Position numbers and translations under genes: made by a program. Shown in pieces: positions 16,806 to 27,699 of a stretch of DNA of 39,029 nt. Numbering within the stretch: position 1 is the first letter of the stretch; every line of letters begins with the position of its first letter. The stretch is from Anaerolineae bacterium (GTDB lineage: Bacteria; Chloroflexota; Anaerolineae; Anaerolineales; UBA11858). The notes beneath the pieces are model-generated. The model saw only the letters and a list, made by a program, of their open reading frames with translations. It ran no database searches and was not told where the DNA came from. The stretch is from assembly GCA_011176615.1 (NCBI GenBank), contig DUEG01000125.1, positions 1-39,029 on the forward strand, in the 5' to 3' direction.

Positions 16806-17912
16806 ATGATTGACACGAACTCATCCAATCTAAATTCATATGCTGTGATTATGGCAGGTGGACAAGGGAGTCGTTTGTGGCCCTTGAGCAGGTCAAACTT
16901 CCCTAAACAATTCTTGTCCTTGGGAATTGAAGACAGGAGTCTCTTGCAGGCTGCTGTCGAGAGGGCAAAGAAAATCGTTGGGTCTATGGACCGTATCATT
17001 GTTGTAGCACGCAAAGAGCAAGAAGACCTTGTTCGTGAACAATTACCCGATATTCCAGAATTAAACCTTTTACTTGAACCGGTTAGCAGGAACACAGCAG
17101 CATGTATCGGATATGCGGCTTTTAATTTGCTAAAAAGAGACTCAAATGCTGTGATGGCGGTATTCCCTGCGGATCACTTGTATAAGAATGAGGAGCCATG
17201 GATTGAAACAATAAAAACCGCACTCATTTTCGCCCAATCTTCAGAATACTTGGTTACGATTGGTCTTATCCCTGAATTTCCATCGCCAAATTACGGCTAC
17301 ATACAGAAGGGTGAGCCAATCCAGATAAGTGAAAAGAACTCAGTTTTCAAAGTGGTCAAATTTGTAGAAAAGCCGGAAATATCCGTTGCTGAAAAGTATG
17401 TTAAATCTGGTAAATATTTATGGAATACAGGAACATTTTGTTGGAGGGCGGATTCATTTCTAGAAACGCTGAAATCTTACCTTCCAGCCCATTATCAGGG
17501 TTTCCAACGAGTGATGGATGTTCAGAAACATGAAGATAAGTTTTTATCGATGTATCAGTCGCTGGAAAATATTTCCGTGGATTATGGTGTGATGGAGAGG
17601 GCAGAAAAAGTAGCAGTTGTCATGGGGAAATTTGAACGCATTGATCTTGGTAATCTACTTAATTTAAAAGCGATATACCCATCAGATAAACACGGAAATA
17701 TGCTTCATGGTCAATCAATCTGTTTCAAAGGAAAAGATAATATTATCTTTTCGCAGGAATCAAACGATCAATTAACTGTCTTATATGGGCTTTCTAACAT
17801 GGTCGTTATTCATATGGAAGATGTTGTTTTCGTATGCCCACAATCATCAGTAAATGAAATTAAAGCGCTAATTGGAAACCTCAAAGCGGAAGGGTTGAGT
17901 AAGTTTCTATGA
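16806..17912 (+). CDS. manC: Mannose-1-phosphate guanylyltransferase (type II, no isomerase domain)
   Basis: 368 residues starting directly after the previous stop. The nucleotidyltransferase loop GGQGSRLWPLSRSNFPKQ is at 18-35. RNTAACI, FPADHLY and KVVKFVEKPE follow in the order expected for GDP-mannose pyrophosphorylases. The C-terminal cupin phosphomannose isomerase domain of long ManC proteins is absent; a left-handed helix-like tail ends the protein. The usual WSDVGSW stretch is replaced by ERIDLGNLLNL, so a GDP-mannose product is likely but not certain; another hexose-1-phosphate is possible. GDP-mannose would serve mannosyltransferases or be a source of deoxyhexoses. The ATGA overlap couples it to the HAD phosphatase. 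Confidence 0.82.
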   Translation: MIDTNSSNLNSYAVIMAGGQGSRLWPLSRSNFPKQFLSLGIEDRSLLQAAVERAKKIVGSMDRIIVVARKEQEDLVREQLPDIPELNLLLEPVSRNTAACIGYAAFNLLKRDSNAVMAVFPADHLYKNEEPWIETIKTALIFAQSSEYLVTIGLIPEFPSPNYGYIQKGEPIQISEKNSVFKVVKFVEKPEISVAEKYVKSGKYLWNTGTFCWRADSFLETLKSYLPAHYQGFQRVMDVQKHEDKFLSMYQSLENISVDYGVMERAEKVAVVMGKFERIDLGNLLNLKAIYPSDKHGNMLHGQSICFKGKDNIIFSQESNDQLTVLYGLSNMVVIHMEDVVFVCPQSSVNEIKALIGNLKAEGLSKFL

Positions 17913-18568
17913 ACTCAAAATGGGTAATTGTATTCGATTGGGATGGAACATTGATTGATTCATTACCTTACAAAATCCAAAACGCAAGCCTATTATTTGC
18001 CCAACGATTTGGGGTTGAGGAAGAGCGTGTAAGGAATGCTTACAGACTACATTCTGGTATCCCGCGTAGACAGCTCTTTGATGCAATATGTGCGAACCTT
18101 TCGCTGCCACCTTTGACAGATGATACATTTTCCCAACTAAGTAAAAAGTTCTCGGATGTCAATCGCCATGTAATTTCCAAATTGAAAGTCCCGGATGATA
18201 CGATAAACACTTTAACAGCACTGAAAGAGAAGCAATATTCTCTCTTTATTTCCACCGCAGCCGCACAAGAAGAAGTATCCTATTTAGCGAGAAAATTAGG
18301 TGTATCCTTTTATTTTACCGAGGTACTTGGTTCGAAAGATGGGTTTACTAAGGGACCAGTGCATATAGCATATCTTCGAGAAAAGTATGGATATCCTGAT
18401 GAAAAATTTATTTTCGTAGGAGATGAACCAAACGACGTTCTCTTGGGAAAACAAGCGGGTATCTTGACTGCTGTGCGCCTAGGATCTCATGATGAAAAAA
18501 CTTTAAAATCCGCAGCCCCGGATTTTATTATCCACACGCTGTTCGAATTAATAGATATCCTAAATTAA
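17909..18568 (+). CDS. HAD-family sugar phosphatase (C1 cap), candidate nonulosonate-9-phosphatase
   Basis: 219 residues with all HAD motifs: DWDGT (D10 nucleophile, D12 acid/base), a helical C1 cap (about 20-90), FISTAAA (motif II Ser/Thr), the motif III lysine in GSKDGFTKGP, and FVGDEPNDV (motif IV acids). It sits immediately before a NeuB and a NeuA gene. Animals and Bacteroides make Neu5Ac or KDN through a 9-phosphate that a HAD enzyme removes. The HAD-NeuB-NeuA order here fits that plan, unlike the phosphate-free bacterial Neu/Leg/Pse routes. The fold is certain; the 9-phosphate role is inference from context. Confidence 0.8.
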   Translation: MNSKWVIVFDWDGTLIDSLPYKIQNASLLFAQRFGVEEERVRNAYRLHSGIPRRQLFDAICANLSLPPLTDDTFSQLSKKFSDVNRHVISKLKVPDDTINTLTALKEKQYSLFISTAAAQEEVSYLARKLGVSFYFTEVLGSKDGFTKGPVHIAYLREKYGYPDEKFIFVGDEPNDVLLGKQAGILTAVRLGSHDEKTLKSAAPDFIIHTLFELIDILN

Positions 18569-18624
18569 ACTTAGGGATTGATTAAGAAGGAGTATGAACA
18601 ATTTATATTTCAGGAGTAACACAT

Positions 18625-19578
18625 ATGCGAACTGTAATTGCTGAATTATGTCAAAACCATAATGGCGATCTTACATTATTAAAGGAAATGGTATGGGCTG
18701 CAGCAGAATCTGGAGCAACATATGCCAAGATTCAATCTATGCTTGCTGATGATTTAACAACCCGTGAGCGGTTTGAAGAAGGACGATGGGAAAATGGTGT
18801 TCAAGTTGCAATTAAACGACCCTATCTATCTGAATACAACCGGTTAAAACCAATGGATTTAGATGATGATGCACATTATTTATTCGCAGAGGAGTGTGTA
18901 AAAGCGGGTATCAAACCTCTCACCACTATATTTTCAAGGTCTCGGATTCCATTTATAAGCAGCCTGGGATGGGATGCAATTAAAGTAGCCAGTTATGATT
19001 GTGCCAGTTATCCAATGATCGAAGAATTAAAGGAACAATTTTCTCATTTATACATTTCGACTGGTGCGACTTTTGACCATGAGATTGAAAAAACATCAAA
19101 CATATTAAAAGGGCATAGTTTCTCTCTTTTGCATTGTGTTACTATTTACCCGACCCCGATGAATGAATTGAACTTAGCGCGTTTGGATTATTTGAAACAA
19201 TTCACGCAATCGGTCGGATTTAGTGATCACAGTTTGGTCTCACGGGATGGGATAAAAGCCTCGGTCGCCGCGATGGCTTATGGCGCGGATGTAGTTGAAA
19301 GGCACTTTACCATTCTTCCGCCAGACCAAACAAGAGATGGTCCTGTTTCGATAAATTCTGAACAATTGGCTGAATTGGTAAATTTCGCAAAAATGAGTAA
19401 TGAAGACCTACTTGATTATGTGGTTCGCGAAATACCTGAATTTGATACCATGATCGGTAAAGTACAGCGACAATTAAGTCATGAGGAAGAACTTAATCGG
19501 GATTATTATCGGGGAAGGTTTGCTAGTAAAGTTGGAGATGAAGTGATATACAATTGGCAAGATCGTCCTGTATTTTAG
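18625..19578 (+). CDS. NeuB-family nonulosonic acid synthase, short form without a complete SAF domain (copy 2)
   Basis: 317 residues. The barrel landmarks are present: AELCQNHNGD (6-15), YAKIQ (33-37), KVASYDC, HCVTIYPTP, GFSDHS and ERHFT. The protein stops after YYRGRFASKVGDEVIYNW, where other family members enter the SAF/antifreeze-like domain, so only a stub remains. In Neisseria NeuB an SAF arginine reaches into the partner's active site and contacts the N-acetyl group. Losing the SAF domain therefore suggests a substrate without that group (inference). The residue two before the barrel Tyr is Thr, whereas Neu5Ac synthases have Asn (TNxYPTP). AGGAG lies 8 bases before ATG. The HAD phosphatase is upstream and NeuA is 11 bases downstream. 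Confidence 0.85.
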   Translation: MRTVIAELCQNHNGDLTLLKEMVWAAAESGATYAKIQSMLADDLTTRERFEEGRWENGVQVAIKRPYLSEYNRLKPMDLDDDAHYLFAEECVKAGIKPLTTIFSRSRIPFISSLGWDAIKVASYDCASYPMIEELKEQFSHLYISTGATFDHEIEKTSNILKGHSFSLLHCVTIYPTPMNELNLARLDYLKQFTQSVGFSDHSLVSRDGIKASVAAMAYGADVVERHFTILPPDQTRDGPVSINSEQLAELVNFAKMSNEDLLDYVVREIPEFDTMIGKVQRQLSHEEELNRDYYRGRFASKVGDEVIYNWQDRPVF

Positions 19579-19589
19579 ATAGGTGAACT

Positions 19590-20318
19590 ATGAATGTTTT
19601 AGGTGTAATTCCCGCAAGAGGGGGCTCAAAATCAGTGCCGCGTAAGAATCTAACATTGATTTTTGGGCGTCCATTAATTGCCTTTACCATTGATGCAGCA
19701 AAGCGTAGTCATTACATTACACATTTTGTGCTATCGTCAGAGGATGATGAGATTATCTCAATTGGGCGAAAGTACGGTGCTCCTGTTCCCTTTAAAAGAC
19801 CCGCAAAATTGGCTACAGACAATGCGCCAACTTTACCTGTTGTACAGCATGCAGTACGAGAGTTAGAAACCCAAAATAGGCTCACATTTTCTTATGTTGT
19901 GCTTTTACAACCGACTACTCCAATGAGGCGACCAGAGGACATTGATAATGCAGTGGAAAAGTTGGTTAATACGGAAGCGGATTCCGTTATCTCTGTTTGT
20001 GATGTGGATGCCTATCACCCTGCAAGGATGCGTATGATTGTTGATGACCAGTTGATAGAATTACCGATAAAAGAGCCGCGCGAGATGGCGCGTCGTCAAG
20101 ATTTACCCAAGATTTATATTCGCAATGGTGCAGTGTATGCAGTTCGTCGCCAAGTTTTGATGGAGCAGAATAGCATGATTGGTCAAGTCAGTCGTCCTTA
20201 TATCATGCCAGTAGAACGCTCAGTAAATATTGATAGTAAATTAGATTTGCTTCTGGCTCAGTTATTAATGCACGAAGAAGACTACCAACACATTCCTAGG
20301 ATTAATGAAATTGCATAA
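19590..20318 (+). CDS. neuA: CMP-nonulosonate cytidylyltransferase, NeuA family (copy 1)
   Basis: 242 residues. The CTP-binding P-loop-like motif IPARGGSKSVPRKN is at 7-20. LLQPTTPMRRPEDID and IYIRNGAVYA (the YxxNGA-type sugar site) follow, then a C-terminal VNIDSKLDL stretch with the metal-binding acids of the family. It activates a 2-keto-3-deoxy acid with CTP to give the CMP-sugar used by sialyltransferase-like enzymes. It lies 11 bases after NeuB copy 2 and most probably uses that enzyme's product. The following dehydrogenase starts inside its last 14 bases, so the three genes form a tight unit. The length matches stand-alone CMP-sialate synthetases, with no C-terminal esterase domain. 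Confidence 0.88.
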   Translation: MNVLGVIPARGGSKSVPRKNLTLIFGRPLIAFTIDAAKRSHYITHFVLSSEDDEIISIGRKYGAPVPFKRPAKLATDNAPTLPVVQHAVRELETQNRLTFSYVVLLQPTTPMRRPEDIDNAVEKLVNTEADSVISVCDVDAYHPARMRMIVDDQLIELPIKEPREMARRQDLPKIYIRNGAVYAVRRQVLMEQNSMIGQVSRPYIMPVERSVNIDSKLDLLLAQLLMHEEDYQHIPRINEIA

Positions 20319-21279
20319 GAAACCGCTCCGCATAATCCTTGCTGAGGAATCGAGTTTTAGCCAGGAGGGCATACAAGCCCTAGCGGAACTTGGAAAGTTG
20401 GATACTACAAACCTCACACAGGAGGAATTGGTCGAGCGAATCCATAATTACGATGTACTTGTGCTCCGTTTAGGATTGTGTGCGGACAAACCCTTGTTTA
20501 TGGCAGGTAATCGGTTGAAAGTGATTGTTACACCGACTACTGGATTAGACCATATCGATTTAGAAGTGGCAGAACAGAAAGGAGTAACCGTTCTCAGTCT
20601 GAAAGGGGAGCGTGCATTCCTTGATCAAGTCTACTCGACCGCTGAACATGCTTTTGGTTTGCTTCTCGCATTGCTTCGCAAGATACCTTCGTCCTTCGAT
20701 GCAGTTAAGCAGTATCAATGGCGAAGAGACCTTTTTCGGGGGAGAGAGTTGGATGGGAAGGTTCTTGGTTTAATTGGTTGCGGGAGGTTAGGAACGATGA
20801 TGGTACGCTACGCAACCGCTTTTGGTATGGACGTATTGGTTTATGATCCTTATCAAAAGCAACTGCCAGAGATGATAACGCTTTGTTCTTCTCTTTATGA
20901 CCTTCTCAGTCGTAGTGATGTTGTTTCTCTTCATATTCCGCTCAATGAGGAAACTAGTGGTATGCTTTCTCGCCAGGAATTTGAATGGATGAAATCAGGT
21001 TCGTATTTAATTAACACTTCACGAGGAGCAGTCATTGATGAACAAGCGCTTTTAGATAACCTCATTTCTGGGAAATTAAACGGCGCGGCGCTAGATGTAT
21101 TGTGTGATGAGCATTTGATTGGAAAAAATCAGGAGAATCCCTTAATTGAGTATGCTAAAGAGCATGATAATCTAATTATTACGCCCCATATCGGGGGTGC
21201 TGCATACGAATCTGTACATAAAGCCGATATGTTTATCATTGATAAATTAAAAAAATGGTTGTTAGAAAATGGTTTCTGA
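20305..21279 (+). CDS. D-isomer-specific 2-hydroxyacid dehydrogenase (copy 1)
   Basis: 324 residues with the full family set: NAD loop GCGRLG (158-163) and catalytic R240 (NTSRGAV), E269 and H295 (TPHIGG). Relatives include 3-phosphoglycerate and hydroxypyruvate dehydrogenases. The C-terminal ACT or ASB domain of serine-pathway SerA is missing, and the gene overlaps neuA by 14 bases, so a housekeeping serine role is unlikely. It could supply a 2-hydroxyacyl group (for example D-glycerate or D-lactate) for sugar decoration, or act on the 2-keto acid itself; both are speculation. A second enzyme of the same family sits at 32835, also directly after a NeuA-like gene. Confidence 0.82.
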   Translation: MKLHKKPLRIILAEESSFSQEGIQALAELGKLDTTNLTQEELVERIHNYDVLVLRLGLCADKPLFMAGNRLKVIVTPTTGLDHIDLEVAEQKGVTVLSLKGERAFLDQVYSTAEHAFGLLLALLRKIPSSFDAVKQYQWRRDLFRGRELDGKVLGLIGCGRLGTMMVRYATAFGMDVLVYDPYQKQLPEMITLCSSLYDLLSRSDVVSLHIPLNEETSGMLSRQEFEWMKSGSYLINTSRGAVIDEQALLDNLISGKLNGAALDVLCDEHLIGKNQENPLIEYAKEHDNLIITPHIGGAAYESVHKADMFIIDKLKKWLLENGF

Positions 21280-21377
21280 ATTTTATTTACTGAAGCGTAA
21301 CATGAAATATGAAAAATCGCAATTCAGGTTTATTTTGTCATTCCCCTTCAATAATTGTGAATTTAATTTCATGATTC

Positions 21378-21398
21378 AATAGATTCTTCGGGTCTATT
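21378..21398 (+). repeat. Inverted repeat/hairpin upstream of the permease promoter
   Basis: AATAGATTC (21378-21386) can pair with GGGTCTATT (21390-21398) around a 3-base loop, giving 9 pairs including two G-T pairs in RNA. The core six pairs (AATAGA/TCTATT) are perfect. The right arm covers the place where a -35 element would lie for the TATAAT at 21417. It could be an operator-like site or a weak transcription stop; no U-run follows, so a classic terminator is less likely. Confidence 0.4.
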
Positions 21399-21413
21399 CA
21401 TTCATAAGAATGC

Positions 21414-21422
21414 TGCTATAAT
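21414..21422 (+). promoter_or_regulatory. Extended -10 promoter candidate (TGCTATAAT)
   Basis: A perfect TATAAT (21417-21422) is preceded by TGC, which makes the TGn extended -10 motif of sigma-70-type promoters. There is no good -35: TCTATT 17 bases upstream matches only two of six positions. This is typical for extended -10 promoters. A transcript would begin near 21429 and carry a ~60-80 base leader before the permease and the sulfate-activation gene. Confidence 0.5.
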
Positions 21423-21507
21423 TCAACACCTGAAATTTACTAGGATATTTATCTAGAAGAAAAACTCGAAAACAGGAGAGATTACTATTATTGCTGGCAC
21501 AAAATTT

Positions 21508-24917
<3,410 letters not shown>

Positions 24918-24944
24918 TGAGAATCTGGTTGGTGCGATAAAAAC

Positions 24945-25697
24945 ATGGAAAAACTAGAAGTCCTTGCTTTGATTCCTGCAAGAGGAGGATCTAAGAGTAT
25001 CCCTCGGAAAAATATCAAACCTCTCGCTGGCTTTCCTTTGATCGCTTATAGCATTGCAGCCGGAATCGCTGCGGAGACGGTTACGCGTGTTATTGTTTCG
25101 ACAGAAGATGAACAGATTGCTAAGATTGCTAAGTCTTATGGCGCAGAGGTGCCATTTTTACGTCCTGCAGAGTTCGCGCTTGACAATACGCCGGATCTGC
25201 CAGTTTTTGAGCATGCTTTGAAATGGCTGCAAGAGAATGAACAATATGAGCCTAATATTATTGTTCAATTACGTCCTACTTCGCCATTTAGAAGGGTTTG
25301 GCATATAAATCAAGCAGTGTTTAGATTGATTGAACATCCGGAAGCGGATTCGATTCGGACTGTGTGTGTTCCCTTCCAAAACCCATACAAAATGTGGCAG
25401 ATTTCGCCTGAAGGTTACATGAAGCCCTTACTTAAAACAGAAGGTGCGGAACCTTATAATATGCCTCGTCAGGCTCTTCCTGATGTTTATTGGCAAACCG
25501 GATACGTGGATGCGGCTTGGTCGGATACAATACGAAAAAAGAATTCAATGACAGGAGATTATATCCTGCCACTTGTCATTAATTCTACGGAATGGGTGGA
25601 TATTGACTCTGTAGATGATTGGAAAAGGGCGGAACAACTTTTACTGAGCGGGGCAATTAGTTTTGATGAGTTAGGTTTTTGTATAACGAAGGATTGA
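24945..25697 (+). CDS. neuA: CMP-nonulosonate cytidylyltransferase, NeuA/LegF-like (copy 2)
   Basis: 250 residues with LIPARGGSKSIPRKN (9-23), VQLRPTSPFRRV (the LQPTSPLR-type motif), the sugar-site stretch YWQTGYVDAAW and WVDIDSVDDW with acidic metal ligands. In YWQTGYVDA the usual NGA is TGY, which is common in the branch that handles legionaminate-like and related sugars. It differs clearly from the copy at 19590, so the two probably activate different sugars. It is followed 63 bases later by the NeuB-TIM fusion gene, its likely partner. The start has only a weak ribosome-binding site. Confidence 0.86.
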   Translation: MEKLEVLALIPARGGSKSIPRKNIKPLAGFPLIAYSIAAGIAAETVTRVIVSTEDEQIAKIAKSYGAEVPFLRPAEFALDNTPDLPVFEHALKWLQENEQYEPNIIVQLRPTSPFRRVWHINQAVFRLIEHPEADSIRTVCVPFQNPYKMWQISPEGYMKPLLKTEGAEPYNMPRQALPDVYWQTGYVDAAWSDTIRKKNSMTGDYILPLVINSTEWVDIDSVDDWKRAEQLLLSGAISFDELGFCITKD

Positions 25698-25760
25698 AAA
25701 CGCACGCAGGTGCAGGCCCGGATATTTTATTAAATAATGAATTCTCCAAAGGAGATTGAA

Positions 25761-27662
25761 ATGCCTGTAATTAAAATTGGCGATCGATTAGTGGGTGATG
25801 GTACCCCTACGTATATTATTGCAGAGATCGGTGTAAACCATAATGGTATTTTGGAATATGCATTTGAGTTAATTGATGCCGCGGTTGACGCAGGTACAGA
25901 TGCGGTTAAATTCCAAAAGCGTAAATTGGACCAGATATACCCCAAAAAATATTTAGAAAACTCAAATATTGGCGAGAAGAATCTTAATTATCTATTGCCA
26001 ATTCTTCAACGTGTTGAGTTATCTGATGAGGATTATTTTAAGATTGTTGAGTATTGTAAGGAGAAAGGTGTTACTTTCTTGTGCTCTGCGTTTGACACTG
26101 AAAGTGTAGATTTTATTGATTCTCTGGGTGTCCCTGCTTTCAAGGTTGCCTCTGCGGATATGATTAATCTTCCGCTCCTAGATTACCTTGTAACCAAAGG
26201 GAAACCATTAATTGTCTCAACAGGAATGTCCAGGATGGAGGAAGTGGATATCACAGTAAATTTCCTTAAAAAGAGAGACGCTGAATTCGCACTTTTGCAT
26301 TGCAATAGCACGTATCCGGCTGCTTTCGAGGATATCAATTTGCGATTTATGAATCGATTGCGGGACTATGGGGTGCCTGTGGGATATTCAGGACATGAAA
26401 GAGGCATTGCGGTTTCGACAGTTGCATCAGCACTTGGGGCAAGCATCATTGAGCGTCATATAACCCTTGATCGAACCATGGAAGGACCTGACCATGCCGC
26501 AAGTTTGGAACCTCATGGTTTCAAGAAAATGGTTCGTGATATTCGGCAAGTGGCAAGTGCTTTGGGAACGGGTCAGGAAAAATACATGTCCAGGGGAGAG
26601 ATTTTGAATCGTGAAGTGCTTGCAAAAAGCCTTGTCGCGAAAAGACGGATTGAACCAGGGGAAAGAGTTACACCTGGGATGGTTTCTGTGAAAGGGCCTG
26701 GACAAGGGCTCTCGCCACAACGATACACGGACTTGCTGGGCAAGAAAATTCAAAGAGTTATCGAAGAAGATGAGCCTTTCTTACCAAAAGATTTGGGAGT
26801 TACTATTACATTAGATGTTGAGCATACCCTGCCCATGATTTGGGGATTTGTTGTGAGATTTAACGATTATAAGGGAGTTTTAAAACATAAACCCAAGTTG
26901 TTGGAATTTCATTTAACTGACAAAGATCTGGATGAAGAATATGCTAACGAGAAACTGGATATGCAATTGGTTTTACATGCACCTGAATTCTGGTCAAATC
27001 ATTTGGTTGATTTATGTACGCGCGATAAAGGTCATCGGCAGGCATCGATTGATTTGATTCAGAGAGCTATCGATGTAACGAGAAAGATAGCCCCATATTT
27101 CAAAGGAACGCCGAAAGTAATTGTCCACCCTGGGGCTGCGAGCCTTGATCAACCCGAGGATGATGTCAGATTTTTATATGAGAACCTACGATATTCAGTT
27201 GAAGCCATAGATTTTGATGGGATTGAGTTCTTGCTGGAGAATTTACCGCCAAGACCCTGGTATTTTGGCGGGCAATGGTTAACAAATGTGTTCATGGATA
27301 CCTTTGAGATCAAAGAATTTCTTGATGAGATGGGTCTGAAGGTTTGTTTTGATACATCACATAGTAAATTATATTGTAACTATGCTCGAAAGGATTTTTA
27401 TGATCAGGTTAAAGTGATTCTTCCTTATGTATCTCATTTGCATCTATCTGATGCTGCCGGTTTAGATGGTGAGGGCTTGCAAATTGGTGAAGGGACGATA
27501 GATTGGATGGAGTTTTTCAGGATCGCTAAAAATTATCATGGGACAATGATTCCTGAAATTTGGCGTGGTCATCAAAGAGATGGAGAAGGATTTATCATTG
27601 CGATCAATCGTTTGTCTGAAGCATATTTTAAGGTGGTAGATGAGCAATCAGACAAACGCTGA
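25761..27662 (+). CDS. NeuB-SAF synthase fused to a TIM-barrel sugar isomerase/epimerase domain (copy 3)
   Basis: 633 residues from ATG 25761, chosen because AAAGGAG ends 6 bases upstream; ATG 25737 covers that site. Residues 1-270 are a full NeuB barrel: AEIGVNHNG (21-29), AVKFQ, FKVASAD, HCNSTYP (180-186), GYSGHE and ERHIT. Residues ~285-345 are an SAF domain (SLVAKRRIEPGE). Residues ~350-633 are an AP_endonuc_2/xylose-isomerase-like barrel with candidate metal ligands in VHPGA (H456), LLENLP (E493), FDTSH (D531, H534), HLHLSD (H559, H561) and IPEIW (E599). The synthase makes a nonulosonate; the second barrel could isomerise the sugar precursor and hand it over. Standard NeuB enzymes end near residue 345-360, so the extra 280 residues are remarkable. 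Confidence 0.9.
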   Translation: MPVIKIGDRLVGDGTPTYIIAEIGVNHNGILEYAFELIDAAVDAGTDAVKFQKRKLDQIYPKKYLENSNIGEKNLNYLLPILQRVELSDEDYFKIVEYCKEKGVTFLCSAFDTESVDFIDSLGVPAFKVASADMINLPLLDYLVTKGKPLIVSTGMSRMEEVDITVNFLKKRDAEFALLHCNSTYPAAFEDINLRFMNRLRDYGVPVGYSGHERGIAVSTVASALGASIIERHITLDRTMEGPDHAASLEPHGFKKMVRDIRQVASALGTGQEKYMSRGEILNREVLAKSLVAKRRIEPGERVTPGMVSVKGPGQGLSPQRYTDLLGKKIQRVIEEDEPFLPKDLGVTITLDVEHTLPMIWGFVVRFNDYKGVLKHKPKLLEFHLTDKDLDEEYANEKLDMQLVLHAPEFWSNHLVDLCTRDKGHRQASIDLIQRAIDVTRKIAPYFKGTPKVIVHPGAASLDQPEDDVRFLYENLRYSVEAIDFDGIEFLLENLPPRPWYFGGQWLTNVFMDTFEIKEFLDEMGLKVCFDTSHSKLYCNYARKDFYDQVKVILPYVSHLHLSDAAGLDGEGLQIGEGTIDWMEFFRIAKNYHGTMIPEIWRGHQRDGEGFIIAINRLSEAYFKVVDEQSDKR

Positions 27663-27699
27663 CAAGGTTGATTAGTAACACCCAGTGGATAATCATTTT

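Larger units (their letters stand above)
21280..21507 (+). other. Largest non-coding stretch of the window (228 bases)
   Basis: AT-rich spacer between the dehydrogenase stop and the permease gene. It holds an extended -10 promoter candidate (21414-21422), an imperfect 9-bp hairpin just upstream (21378-21398) and an AGGAG site (21474-21478). I find no clear terminator with a U-run after the dehydrogenase gene and no RNA gene. It is the only place in the window where a new transcript start is easy to defend, so it may split the locus into two operons. Confidence 0.6.

Noticed and set aside
18594-18644. 17-codon micro-ORF (MNNLYFRSNTYANCNC) before NeuB copy 2, preceded by AAGGAG
   Set aside because: The AAGGAG is only one base from its ATG, the peptide has no feature of a leader peptide, and a good AGGAG serves the NeuB start itself.
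18625-19578. Frameshifted or truncated NeuB pseudogene
   Set aside because: The frame is intact with its own ribosome-binding site, the barrel motifs are complete and the next gene follows at 11 bases, so the short form looks genuine.
20305-21279. SerA, serine biosynthesis
   Set aside because: No ACT domain, overlap with neuA and a second copy next to another cytidylyltransferase argue against a housekeeping role.
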